Assembly: GCA_951799425.1 (NCBI GenBank)
Contig: OX637395.1
Location: forward strand, 13,060,451-13,124,450
Direction: 5' to 3'
DNA: 64,000 bases
Source: Ilex aquifolium
Taxonomy: Eukaryota > Streptophyta > Magnoliopsida > Aquifoliales > Aquifoliaceae
In this document: positions 47,710-56,960 of the stretch, in pieces
Numbering within the stretch: the first letter of the stretch is position 1
Layout: the number at the start of each line of letters is the position of its first letter
The notes under the pieces: generated by a model
What the model saw: the letters and a program-made list of their open reading frames with translations, nothing else
The model's database searches: none
Told to the model about the DNA's origin: nothing
Position numbers and translations under genes: made by a program

Positions 47710-48197
47710 AATACAACACTGTTAGTCAATGCAAATTTCGCATATTTTGTTGAGGGGGAAGGCAGAATTAGAAAAGACCAAGTTTTGAAACTGCTAAGTT
47801 TTGTTTTATTGAAAGCAAAAAACACTACATGGTTTTGTGGTCATCATATATACATGCCAGAGAGTTTCTTTTTTAGTGTCCATGCATTGACAGAACCTGA
47901 AGCCTAGAACCATGCCTTGGGGATTGCTGTTATTCCTAAATGCAAGTATGAATACATGATGAATGAAAGGATGACTGAGTCCTAATATTTCATAACGCCT
48001 GTTCTTCTGTTATTTTCTTGCAGGTGGAGATAACATGCCACGGTCAACCTGTGCTTCCAACATTGCAAATGCAGAATTTAGTAGATTTGTGGTTGGGAAA
48101 GGCTTCAACATCGAAAAAATTAACTGCGACCGTGGGTACCTCAGCCAAGGACTTTGTGATGGTCCTGTCCTATTCCCGAAGGATCCGTGCCCCATAA
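33971..48197 (+). CDS. DRIP2: RING E3 ubiquitin ligase, DREB2A-interacting protein (DRIP) family; 7 exons
   Basis: Exons: 33971-34106, 36912-37011, 37849-38182, 38315-38757, 38845-38895, 42499-42571, 48024-48197. All introns are GT-AG and phases agree, giving 436 residues and a TAA stop. Residues 26-66 form a C3HC4 RING: C26/C29, C42, H44, C47, C50, C63/C66, with CLHTFCRKCIYEKLSDEE joined across intron 1. The middle (about 85-330) is basic and Ser-rich with nuclear-signal-like KRKER, KRRRFR and GRKRAA. Residues about 338-430 are a RAWUL ubiquitin-like domain, from PLPQISACYLRIK to FVMVLSYSRRI, as in Polycomb-type RING proteins. In Arabidopsis, DRIP1/2 ubiquitinate the drought factor DREB2A in the nucleus; that role is inferred here. 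The length is close to the Arabidopsis proteins. Met3 or Met8 could also start translation. DRIP1 versus DRIP2 cannot be decided. Introns 1, 5 and 6 are 2.8, 3.6 and 5.5 kb and hold transposons. Confidence 0.93.
35644..35668. repeat. (ATT)n microsatellite in intron 1
   Basis: About eight ATT units. The rest of intron 1 (34107-36911) is T-rich with no recognised element. Confidence 0.9.
37042..37085. repeat. compound (TC)n(AT)n microsatellite in intron 2
   Basis: About nine TC units, then about eleven AT units. It begins 30 bases after the exon 2 donor. Confidence 0.92.
41698..42196. mobile_element. probable TIR element in intron 5
   Basis: The left end (gcgaatagcactttt...) and the reverse complement of the right end (gggctaatggcactttgccc) align for about 120 bases with mismatches, including taaaagtc and atttcttt/atttcgtg blocks. 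I found no convincing target duplication. Between the arms two direct copies of a ~137-bp unit start at about 41814 and 41952, each with gttgacatccca. Confidence 0.6.
42908..43965 (-). mobile_element. TRIM-like mini LTR element in intron 6, with hAT MITE inside
   Basis: Two LTR-like copies of about 140 bp begin TGTTAGACTATTAAAGC (42908) and tgttaaaatatccaagcc (near 43182). Both continue through gtgaac-taattttt-ata and ggatacaagctctc-like blocks. Just left of the second copy, gctttgatatca (about 43170) is a near match to the complement of the tRNA-Met primer site, placing the element on the minus strand. The interior is only ~110 bp. The second LTR is split by a hAT MITE. No target duplication was seen, so borders are approximate. 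Confidence 0.55.
43223..43878. mobile_element. hAT-type MITE inside the TRIM-like LTR
   Basis: Flanked by gttataaa (43215-43222) and gatataaa (43879-43886), 7 of 8 matching. The right end, tgcccaagttacatcctt, is the complement of a diverged form of the TAGGGGTGCAACTTGGGC terminus seen at 50673. The interior shares the cgggttgaaccc-type repeats of that element. The left terminus is weak. Confidence 0.6.
44285..47250 (-). mobile_element. RTE-type LINE, degenerate, antisense in intron 6
   Basis: On the minus strand the endonuclease start is readable at 46841-47107 (LRLATWNIGTQTGKR and RRKVNITYLQETKW). The RT C-terminal region is at 44494-44721 (MLYGTGCWTIKKQYVQTLS, AEMRMLRWRCGKTRNDR). Between them many frames are broken. 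The 3' end has the sequence typical of plant RTE elements, tgtagccaaccccaaatagt, near 44320-44340. Upstream of the endonuclease the leader with gggacgccacattatagtca and agttgacggccaacgtaaaa extends to about 47250. The endonuclease would nick target DNA and the RT would copy the RNA in place, but both are dead here. Confidence 0.82.
47629..47704. repeat. compound (TC)n(TA)n microsatellite in intron 6
   Basis: About 17 TC units followed by about 20 TA units, some 320 bp before the last exon. Confidence 0.95.
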
Positions 48198-49250
48198 TAA
48201 AACAATCCTTTTTTTTCTTCCCTATTTCATTAAAATCCCCTTCGACAATAATCTGATATTTACTGTCAGACCTTCAAGGCTCCCCCATTCTCCCTATAGT
48301 GTCTGATCCATCACATATTTAACTTGCACCTGATTAATGTATGAGTGAGTTCATTTTATCTACGGCATTGGTTTACAGTTTGTGGAATATGTACAATTAC
48401 CAGTTGTGTCTATATTTGAGGATATATAAATATCTTTTTTCTAGAGCAACTTCCAATTTGATTTCTGGGAATAACATGTATAATACGTTGATGTGCATTG
48501 CCATAGTAACCATAAAAGAGCCACTTGCTTAGTGTTCATCATGATTCATTTGGAAGAACTCATTTCAGAGATAGATGGCCAGATCATCCTACTTTCAGTT
48601 CTTTTCTCATGTGCGCATAGTTGGACAGACGCACTTTCCCTAGATTGAAAATAGAGATTAGTAGATACCCATTGTCTACGGGTGATAGGTCCACTTATAA
48701 ATTGTGGGTCCTATTTGAATCTATCGTAGATGATCTGTTTGAGTGAAAGTGTGATTGAGAGAATCTTAATCTGTGATTTTTTGACTCTTGGTTATTACGT
48801 AAACTTGGGATATGACTGCATTCATTCAACATGAATGAGAGATGATAAGTTTTCATACAACTGAAATTAGAGAGCCTCATTTCTAGTTTGATACTCGCAT
48901 ATGTAACTGACTTACAAATTTCTGTTTTTTATGACTCACTCCATGCATATCAAAGATGATATGTCATTTGATTAGGAAGAATAAAAAAATACATCCACAG
49001 TTTAATATGACAATAGAGATGAAACTCATCGTACCATTTGATGTGCATACATGCCATGGGTATGAGTTGCAATTTTTTTCCCCATCTCTTCACACCAAAG
49101 TGACATTCCTCTCCTAGGGGTCTGAAGTTGGATTCTCAAGTACTGGTCATGTTCTGACTCTCTGTCATTTACAGTACCTGAAAAACAAAATTTTGGTATC
49201 GTATCAATTTTTATCACAGGTGTTTTATTATTGTTATAGTACCCAAAAAA
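48198..49250. other. 3' flank of the DRIP gene
   Basis: It begins with the 3' untranslated region. An aataaaa-like signal overlaps the stop region (48195-48202). No other gene is recognised. Confidence 0.5.
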
Positions 49251-49254
49251 AAAT

Positions 49255-49510
49255 AGTTATCATAACATTGGTAAAAATACTCATAAATGTAATAAATCAT
49301 CCACAAAAGTGATAAATTTGTTTGTACTAAAAAAACGTGATAAAAACACTTACGACATTGGTAAAAACACCTAAAAATGTGATAAATTATCCACATAAGT
49401 GATAAATTTTTTAGTTGTAAAATGACACACATAAGTGTCAAAATACCCATTAAAGTAACAAAATTTCTTCGGTACTGTACCAAAAAAATTTCTTCGGTAC
49501 CATAGTCAAA
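49255..49510. repeat. tandem duplication, unit about 95 bp
   Basis: acattggtaaaaa-ac-c and gataaat-atccaca blocks occur twice (about 49265 and 49358), followed by a shorter doublet of atttcttcggtac (about 49468 and 49488). Confidence 0.7.
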
Positions 49511-49734
49511 TTCCATCCACAAGCTGATTTTTGTCTATTGAACACCGTTGAGACATTTGTCAAACCACAAGACATAGTCATGAACTCATAGTGGTCATGT
49601 CCAAAAACTAATTTTAGGTATATCATTCTCCGTTACCCTCAATTAATGTGCGAGATATATCCTTCTCCTTTACCCTCAATTGATGTGCGACTCACATAAG
49701 GTCATAAACACATCACCAATTCTAGACTATGGAT

Positions 49735-50004
49735 ACCTGATGTTCATAGTCAACCAATTAAGTTGCCTATAGTTGATGCACAATCTCAAGGTCTTTCACT
49801 TGCAAGCAACACTGGTGCTCCCGGAACTTGTGGACTGTATATAACTTCTATCCAACAATATTTGAAGTTCGTCTGTTCCTGAAGGTGTACTGGTGCCATA
49901 CAATGGTGTGACATTGACATTGATGTTGTACTAGGTTGCAACTCAATGAAAGATTTAACTTCCTTATGTAGATTTCCTAATAATGATGTCATGTCTAAAA
50001 ACAC
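49735..50004 (-). pseudogene. gypsy pre-RT/RT fragment
   Basis: The open frame 49786-50004 reads FIELQPSTTSMSMSHHCMAP and, after a gap, PQVPGAPVLLASERP, which match the block just before the first RT motif in chromoviruses. Downstream DCAST-like codons resemble the LCIDYRQ motif out of frame. It is an isolated scrap with no LTR, next to the copia element. Confidence 0.6.
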
Positions 50005-50060
50005 TTTCTAACACAAAAAATAAATTATTAATTAAAAAATTGAATTCAATTTAATAATTT

Positions 50061-50260
50061 TGGTAGAAAAACAAAGCTGTCTATGTATTGATGTATCTAC
50101 AAAATATATATACAATACAACCAAGTAATAAATGGAAAGGAATAAAAAATCCTTCTAGAATATTGTGATTGGAGAAGATTCCTATGATGGTGTTGTGATT
50201 GCATATTTACAGGGATTGCAATCAATCTTGGCATATCGGTGGATCTCCGTAATATCAGCA
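50061..50260 (-). repeat. putative 3' LTR of the copia element
   Basis: It starts right after the purine tract and ends TTTTTCTACCA on the minus strand, with a TATA-like stretch (gtatatatattttg). It rests on position and ends only, since no partner LTR is in the window. Confidence 0.6.
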
Positions 50261-50271
50261 ATACTCCCCCC

Positions 50272-51400
50272 TCAAGTTGGCGTGTGAATGTTGCGAACAC
50301 CCAACTTGAAAATTAAAGTGCCAAATGAAGATGCACCAAGGGGTTTAGTAAACACATCGGCTAATTGTTGTTGCGAGGGTAGAAAGGCAGTACGGATAAC
50401 ACCAATCTGAAGTTTTTCACGAACAATGTGGCAATCGATCTCAATGTGTTTGATACGTTCATGAAAAATCAAATTTGCAGCAATATGAAGAGTTGTCTTA
50501 TTATCACATTAGAGAACAGCAAGCTTGTGACAAATTCCAAGATCTTGAAGGAGGTAAGACAACCATGTGATCTCACAAGATGTGCTAGCCATGGCACGGT
50601 ATTTTGCTTCAGCCGAAGAGCGACGGTGGTTTGTTTCTTAGACTTCCAAGAGATAAGGGAGGATCCAAGAAGTAGGGGTGCAACTTGGGCGGGCCAACCC
50701 GAATTGAATTCAGACAAGCCTCGGGTTAAGGCCTTAGATTGTCGGGTTCAACCCGAATATTAAAATCGGGTTGAACCCGATTATTAAATCGGGTTGAACC
50801 CAAATATACATAAATATATAAATATATTTAACTAAGGTTAGTATTTATCTTCACTCTTCAGAGTCCAGACTTTCACTTCACTTCAAGTCTTCACCCCTGC
50901 ACCTCCATCACTCTCAAATCCCTCTCTCACTCGTCACTCATCTTGCCTCAAACTCTTAGTCTCTCTCTCTCACTCGTCACTCATCTGAGTCGTCTCAGAC
51001 TCTCAGCCTCCCTCTTTCACTCATCACTCCTCCCTCTTTTATCATCCCGAATTAAGTAACCCGAGTCCAACCCGATTTTTAACCAAAAATTAGCTCGAAT
51101 TAAGTAACCCGAATTCAACCTGAGCCCACCCGAATTAAACTCGGGCAGTACTCGGGTTGAGTACCTCGGTTTGAGGTAGGGTTAGGATTAGGGTTAGGTT
51201 TAGGGTTAGAGATTATATATCTAAGGTTGGGCTAGGGTTAGCCCCTCAACCCGCCCAACCCCCCCCCCCCCCCCCCCCCCCCGCGGAGTTGCACCCCTAC
51301 CAAGAAGAATGCAAAAACCAATAATTGAGTGACGAGAATCAGGACAACTGGCCCAATCAGCATCATAAAAAGCATGTAACTGAAGATCACTTAAGGAGGA
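50272..51400 (-). pseudogene. copia RNase H, split by a hAT MITE
   Basis: Left of the MITE the minus strand reads SLISWKSKKQTTVAL (about 50620-50660), a stretch with ASTSCEITWLSYLL, then a stop, then [20 protein letters not shown] and [12 protein letters not shown], the classic copia RNase H end. To the right of the MITE (51300-51400) come LHAFYDADWASCPDSR and GFCI. Removing the insertion and one 8-bp duplication makes the two halves contiguous. Confidence 0.85.
50673..51299. mobile_element. hAT-type MITE in copia RNase H
   Basis: It begins TAGGGGTGCAACT and ends with the reverse complement AGTTGCACCCCTA. It is flanked by a perfect 8-bp duplication, ccaagaag (50665-50672 and 51300-51307). 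The interior is rich in cgggttgaacccg-type motifs. It contains telomere-like ttaggg repeats (51176-51210) and a run of 24 C (51259-51282). Confidence 0.93.
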
Positions 51401-52390
51401 AAGTAAGATTCCCTGACCCAGAGTTTGCTTGATGTACCGAAGGATGTGACTAACAGCATTTTAATGGGGCTGACGAGGCTTATCAAGAAATTGACTTAAC
51501 ATGTGGACAGAATATGCCAAATCTGGACGAGTGATTGTGAGGTAAATTAGACGTCCAATTAAACGTCCATAACGTGATGGGTCTGAAAGTAGCTCTCCGT
51601 CATGATTGTTCAACTTGAGATGTTGTTCCAAGGGGTAGAAAGCAGATCGAGAACCAAGGAAACCAGATTCTTCAAGAATTTCAAGAGCATATTTCTGTTG
51701 GCATAAAAAAAGGCCTTGTTTGGATCATGCCACTTCAATGCCAAGGAAATATTTAAGAAGTCCAAGATCTCGGATATTAAAAGTGCTATTGAGGAATTCC
51801 TTAATATCTCAAATGGCAGCAAGATTATTTCTTACAACAATAATGTCCTCAACATAAACTAGAATAATAGTGAAGGAAGTAGTTGTGGTCCGAGTGAATA
51901 ATGAATAATCAACCTTGGATTGTGAATAACCAGTAGCTAATAAAGCGAAAGATAGTTTGGTGAACCACTAACGTGAGGCTTGCTTCAGACCGTACAGAGA
52001 CTTGTTAAGCCGACAAACGAGATTTCTTTTCCCTTTGACGAGAAAAACCAGGTGGAATGTGCAGATAAACTTCCTCATCTAACTTCCCATGAAGAAAATC
52101 ATTATTGACATCAAGCTGATGTAAATTCCAAATTTGTGTTGCATCAATGGCAAGAAGACAACAAACAGTAACAAGTTTTGCACCGGGTGCAAAAGTTTCT
52201 TAGTAGTCAAGACCAAACTTCTGATTGTAACCTTTAGCAACAAGGCGGGCTTTATATTGTTCAAGGCTTCCATCTGATTTGTATTTGACTTTATAAACCC
52301 ATTTACAACAAATTGCTTCTTTGTGAGCTGGCAGAGGAGTGAGAGTCCAAGTATTATTTGCTTCCAAAGCTTTGATTTCCTCAGTCATTG
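51400..52390 (-). pseudogene. copia reverse transcriptase
   Basis: It starts with [20 protein letters not shown] and [20 protein letters not shown] (52200-52388). A stop then precedes a shifted continuation: QLDVNNDFLHGKLDEEVYL (about 52080-52130), YVEDIIVV at the catalytic site (about 51850, where YVDD is usual), YFLGIEVA and RYGRLIGRLIYLTITRPDLA (about 51530-51590). D to E at the second catalytic position would inactivate it on its own. Several stops occur as well. Confidence 0.84.
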
Positions 52391-52418
52391 CATGTCTCCA
52401 ATTAGAATCAAGAACAGC

Positions 52419-53756
52419 CTATGTAAAAGATTTGGGCTTGACAATTGTTGAAATGTTAACTATGAAAGCACGATGTGAGATAGACAATTTATCATAAGAT
52501 AAATGATGAGGAACGGGATGAGTAGTGCTTACCGAGGATGATGCCAGAGAAGGTTTAGTTTGGACAGCCATTTTGCAATGATAATCGGTCAAGTAATAAG
52601 GTGGATGAGATGAACGAGAGGAGCGACAAGGGGCAGGAGGTAAGGGAGAAGTTTGAGTTGTGGGGGATATAGATGGGGTTGGTGCATCATATATAACCAA
52701 AGAAGGAACATCCATATGAGGTGAAACAGGATTGTCATTGTCAATAGCTTCATCAACAATGGATTGAGGTATGACGACAGGTTCTGAAGAAGAATATGTG
52801 AACGTAGCAAAAGGAAAACTGTCTTCATGAAACTGCACATCTCTTGAAACGAATAATCGTTTAGTCTCCAAATCATAAACCTTATATCCCTTTTGAGCAT
52901 AAGGATATCCAAGGAAAATGCAACGAGTGGCACGAGCATCGAATTTTGATTTAGAGGCCCTTGTATTAGTAGCATAACACAAACAACCAAAAGATCTTAA
53001 ATGGGAAAATGAGGGTGAAGTCCGAAATAGTATTTCATAAGGTATCTTGCTTGAAAGAATTGGAGTGGGAGTTCGATTTATAAGATAGGTAGCTGTCAGT
53101 ACACATTCCCCCCAGAAGCAAATGGGTAAACTAGCTTGAAAGCGTAGTGCCTGGGCAACACTAATTAAGTGTCGATGTTTACGCTCCATAACCCCATTTT
53201 GTTGTGGAGTATCAATACAACTTGTTTGATGGAGTATCCCTTTTTGCTTGTAAAAATTTGTCATATTGAACTCTAATCCATTGTCAAACCGAATAATTTT
53301 AATCTTGCGATTAAATTGGGTCTTAACAAAAACATAAAAGGACTGCAAGAGTGTGCAGGTTTGACCCTTAGTTTGCATGAGGAAAACCCAAATGCATCAA
53401 GTAAAATCATCGGCAATAGACAAAAAATAATGCGCACCAGTAAGTGAAGGTGTATGATAATATCCTCAAATGTCACAATGAATCAATTCAAATGGAACAA
53501 TAGAATTTGTATTACTCAAAGGAAAGGGTAAACGAGTTTATTTAGCAAGTGGACAAATTCCACAATGATCATGAACAAGAATAGTAATACCAGAAACATA
53601 GGAAGACAATAATTTAAGATGATCACGACCAGGATGCCCGAGTCTTGTATGCCATAACTGATAGGAGGTGATAGCTGCAATGGGAGTGGTGGATGTCAAA
53701 CATGGAATGGTGAATGCATAAAGGCCATCACAAACTTTACCCGCTCCAATCATCAT
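52419..53756 (-). pseudogene. copia integrase
   Basis: 53538-53756 holds the pre-integrase zinc motif (LWHTRLGHPGRDHLKLL, then HCGICPLAK). 52419-53378 holds the core: IIRFDNGLEFNMTNF (second D), TPQQNGVMERKHRHL (E), then CFWGECVLTATYLINRTP, SHLRSFGCLCYA and KGYKVYDLETKRLFVSRDVQF. The segment between (53379-53537) carries the first D region, disrupted by stops. A proline-rich linker toward RT follows. Confidence 0.87.
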
Positions 53757-53759
53757 CTT

Positions 53760-54060
53760 CGTGGACAGGTCCTGAATGAAACAATGGTCAAAAAAAAATT
53801 AAACGCAACAATTGGAGTCATGATTTAATTTGCTAACAGAGATAAGGTTAAAATGGAATGATGGGACACAAAGAACATTTGGTAATGTCAAAGCAGGACA
53901 TAGTGACCCATTCCAATATGAGAAACAAGAACATTATGTCCATTGGGAAGCTTGACACTAGTGGATCCCAATGATGTAGTGTAAGTGAGAAAGGAAACAA
54001 AATGAACCATATGATTTGTAGTCCTCGTGTCAATAATCCATGTCATATGTGAAATAGATG
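53760..54060 (-). pseudogene. copia protease, active site mutated
   Basis: Around 54015-54045 the minus strand reads WIIDTRTTNHMV where copia elements normally have D-S/T-G-A at the same place. The glycine is arginine and the alanine threonine, so the protease is inactive. KLPNGHNVLVSHIGMG follows. Confidence 0.75.
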
Positions 54061-55118
54061 AGATTGCATTAAGTGAAATACCTGCAAGAGTGTAACTGGA
54101 TGGGTTACGTACAACAATGGATTGAGAATTATTGAGCAGCGCAAGAAGTTGATTGCATTGTTCTTATGTGAATGGAAAAGTGTTTGATGGTGTGTTAGCT
54201 GACACTTGGTTGGCAGTAGCTCCTGGAAATGAATGTTTTGGTGCAACGGAAGGTGAGGTTTGCTTTGAGATAGCCTTGTGAAGAAAATTACCTGGTGGAT
54301 AGCCAACTAACTTGTAAGATTTCTTTTTGGTATGTCCAACCCTACCACAATGCTCACAGGTGGGTCTCTTGGAATGGCTATCTTTGTTAAAATGTGCATT
54401 GCCTTTCACAATATGGGTTACGACATCGGACAAGAATGGTGGAGCTCCAATAGATCGCTGCCTTTCTTCTTGCAAGACAAGGGCAAAGGCTTTACTAATA
54501 ATAGGAATAGGCTCCATGAGAAGGATTTGCACCCGAACTGAAGCGTAACTGTCGTTGAGACCCATCAAAAATTGCATGATTCGATCTTTTTGTTTGTAAG
54601 CATCTAGAGTTTTCAAAGCATCACACTTGCATGTGGGAAGTGGATTGTAGAGATTTAGCTCATCCCAAAGTGTCTTCAACCTTGTGAGGTAACTAGATAT
54701 AGAATCATGATCTTGGGTGATGAAACTGATATCTCCCTAAATTTGATATATGCGAGGCCCATTAATTTGAGAAAAAGGGTTCCTCCAAATCCTCCCAAAG
54801 GTCTCGTGCTGATTCGGAGTAAATAGCACCAACAGTAAGTTCTTTGGAAAGAGCATTCATGATCCAAGAAGACACCATATCATCACATCGCTTGTATTGT
54901 TCATAGGTGGGATCTATGGTTTCAGGTTGAGATATTGTGTCATTCACAAAACATGTTTTATTCTTGGCACTCAATGCTTTGAGCATTGATCAGCTCCAGG
55001 TGGTGTAGTTATCGCCGGTCAAGAGAAAGGACACCAAAACGGTGCCAGGATTATCCGAAGGGTGAAGGAGAAAGTGAGGTATAGTCTCATTAGTTTTATC
55101 TGATTTTTCGCCAGCCAT
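54060..55118 (-). pseudogene. copia gag
   Basis: Met at 55116-55118 begins MAGEKSDKTNE, then FLLTGDNYTTWS. A TGA at 54987-54989 replaces the usual Arg codon. Next are LKALSAKNKTCFVND, WIMNALSKELTVGAI, SARDLWEDLEEPF, a frameshift near 54760, and 54164-54679 with LWDELNLYNPLPTCKC, IMQFLMGLNDSYASVRVQIL and the zinc knuckle CEHCGRVGHTKKKS, whose last Cys is Ser. It would build the particle and bind RNA. Confidence 0.85.
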
Positions 55119-55219
55119 GAGGTGCACAAAGAGCACAAAGAAGGTGTAAAAAAATGGTTGGCCAAAAAAAAAAATTGGGTGACAACAATAGAATGGCTGC
55201 TTGTCAAAGGATCTACACA

Positions 55220-55322
55220 AGCCAATTGAAAAGGATCAAATGGCTAATAATCTGCACAAGCCAAAAAACTTTAGAAATTCAAATGGCTAATAATCTGCAC
55301 AAGCCAATTGAAAAGGATCATA
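55220..55322. repeat. short direct duplication upstream of copia gag
   Basis: aatggctaataatctgcaca and its flanking aagccaattgaaaaggatca occur twice, about 43-73 bases apart. The copia 5' LTR would be expected in this area but is not seen. Confidence 0.8.
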
Positions 55323-55559
55323 GATCATCCCATACATGTAAGATAAAATTGGATTTGTTCCAAAATATAAGAGCTTTTTTAGCAACAACTTTATTGTCTA
55401 AAAAAGAGAGGAAAATAGAAGAGAGAAGAGAGAGGAGAGAATCACACACGTGATTGATGACGTGGGAGAGGATTGAAATTTTGGAAAGATTTTTGTGTGA
55501 AAAAATGAAATTTGAGGAGAGATTTTTAACCAACGAATCTCTTGTATTTGTAATTGGCT

Positions 55560-56955
55560 ATTTTTGTGAAGTCTGTGCAAATCTCAACCAAATTCTATGG
55601 TAATCAAGCTGATCATGATCCATATGAGACAAATGAAGGGAAAGAGATCAAACTATAATGCTACATCAATATTACTTCAATGCACCTTCAAGCTTAGGAC
55701 AAAGCTAATGTGACCTTAGAGACCTAGATCCCTTAGTTTAATTTAAGACTTAGTATGATTAACGTGAACAAAATAGAATTTGGAATATCCGAAAAATGAC
55801 TCCTAGGATTTTTCATTGAAAATATTTTTTAAATTTTAAACGTGTTTTAAAAAGATAGTTTGAGTCATTTATCGGACCACTCTATGTGAACACCCTTTAG
55901 TGCTCAATAGGTTAAGTTTTTGCTTGATTTCTAGCTGAAAAACCGGTAGGAATTACTCTATGTTTGCTAGCCTTCGTTAGAGTAGTTTCTGAAACATTTA
56001 GGGAGACAAAACTAGAGAAACCAGTGGAGACTGATTAATGGCCGCTCTACGACCACCCTCCACTGCTCGAGCGGTCTGGAGGCCACTCAAGCAGTCATAG
56101 ATCGGTCTGCCACCTGAAGGTCTAAAATGATCTTTTACTCCACCACCCTATGAACGCCCTCCAATTGCTCGAGCGGTCGACAAGGATCTAGTTTTCTTGG
56201 TCCCCAAGACAAATTCTATATTGTGTCCTATATATATAGGTCTATATCTTAAACCTAAGGTAAATCTCTCTGAGTTAGAATAAACCAAAAATCATTCTAA
56301 AGTGCTTCAAGAACAATCCTATATCCCTAAAATCAAAGGCCAACCATCTTGATTCTTCCATTCAACCTCACACATCGAAGAAGAAAAATATTGCTTGGTG
56401 TCAACTAAAATCCACTTAGAGAAGTGTGCATACCGAGGTCTTGGGTATGAAGGCTTAAAGATTGCTTGAGGTCTAAACGAACCGTATGTCGGGGAGTTCA
56501 AGTGAAACTAGCCATAATTTCGAAAAAGGGCCTTTGATGGAGAGATCTATGAAGGAAATGAGCATATAGCTATGTGGATTGGTTGAGGTATAAGTCTTGA
56601 GTACTTATAGATTAACTTAGAGTTTAGTGGATTAGGCTTTAGTGAACCGAGAAGGTTCTCCCCGATTTTGCCTGTAAAGGGTTTTCGCATCAACAAATTG
56701 CATGTGTTCTTTATTGCTTTAATTTGCTTGTACACTTGCAATGTTATACACACGTGCACTATGTGTTTAATGAATTGATTGTTTATCTTTCAAGTCATTA
56801 ATAGTGTTTTTGTGATTGTGGCTTTGGTTGAGATCTAAAGGAGATTGTGGATTGGTTGTTATTGATTCCATATTCATTCATCCACTCACACTCTTAATGG
56901 ATTGTTCATGTTAAAATGGGTTCCCACTTAAATTGTCATATCTTTGTGAGAAAAG
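55560..56955. other. non-coding stretch with tgctcgagcgg motifs
   Basis: No gene is recognised. At 56040-56195 gctcgagcggtc occurs twice, with related cactcaagcagtc and atcggtctgcc between them. Confidence 0.5.
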
Positions 56956-56960
56956 GTAAT

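Larger units (their letters stand above)
50061..55118 (-). mobile_element. Ty1/copia retrotransposon, degenerate, 5' LTR not found
   Basis: Minus-strand order is gag, protease, integrase, RT, RNase H, the copia order (integrase before RT). A purine tract (gaggggggagta, about 50261-50273) and a 200-bp LTR-like segment (50061-50260, TGCTGATATT...TTCTACCA) follow RNase H. No second LTR is seen to the right of gag. The RNase H is split by a hAT MITE at 50673-51299. Confidence 0.85.

Noticed and set aside
47602-47907. 101-codon frame near the last DRIP exon
   Set aside because: It runs through the TC/TA microsatellite and is not continuous with any DRIP exon.
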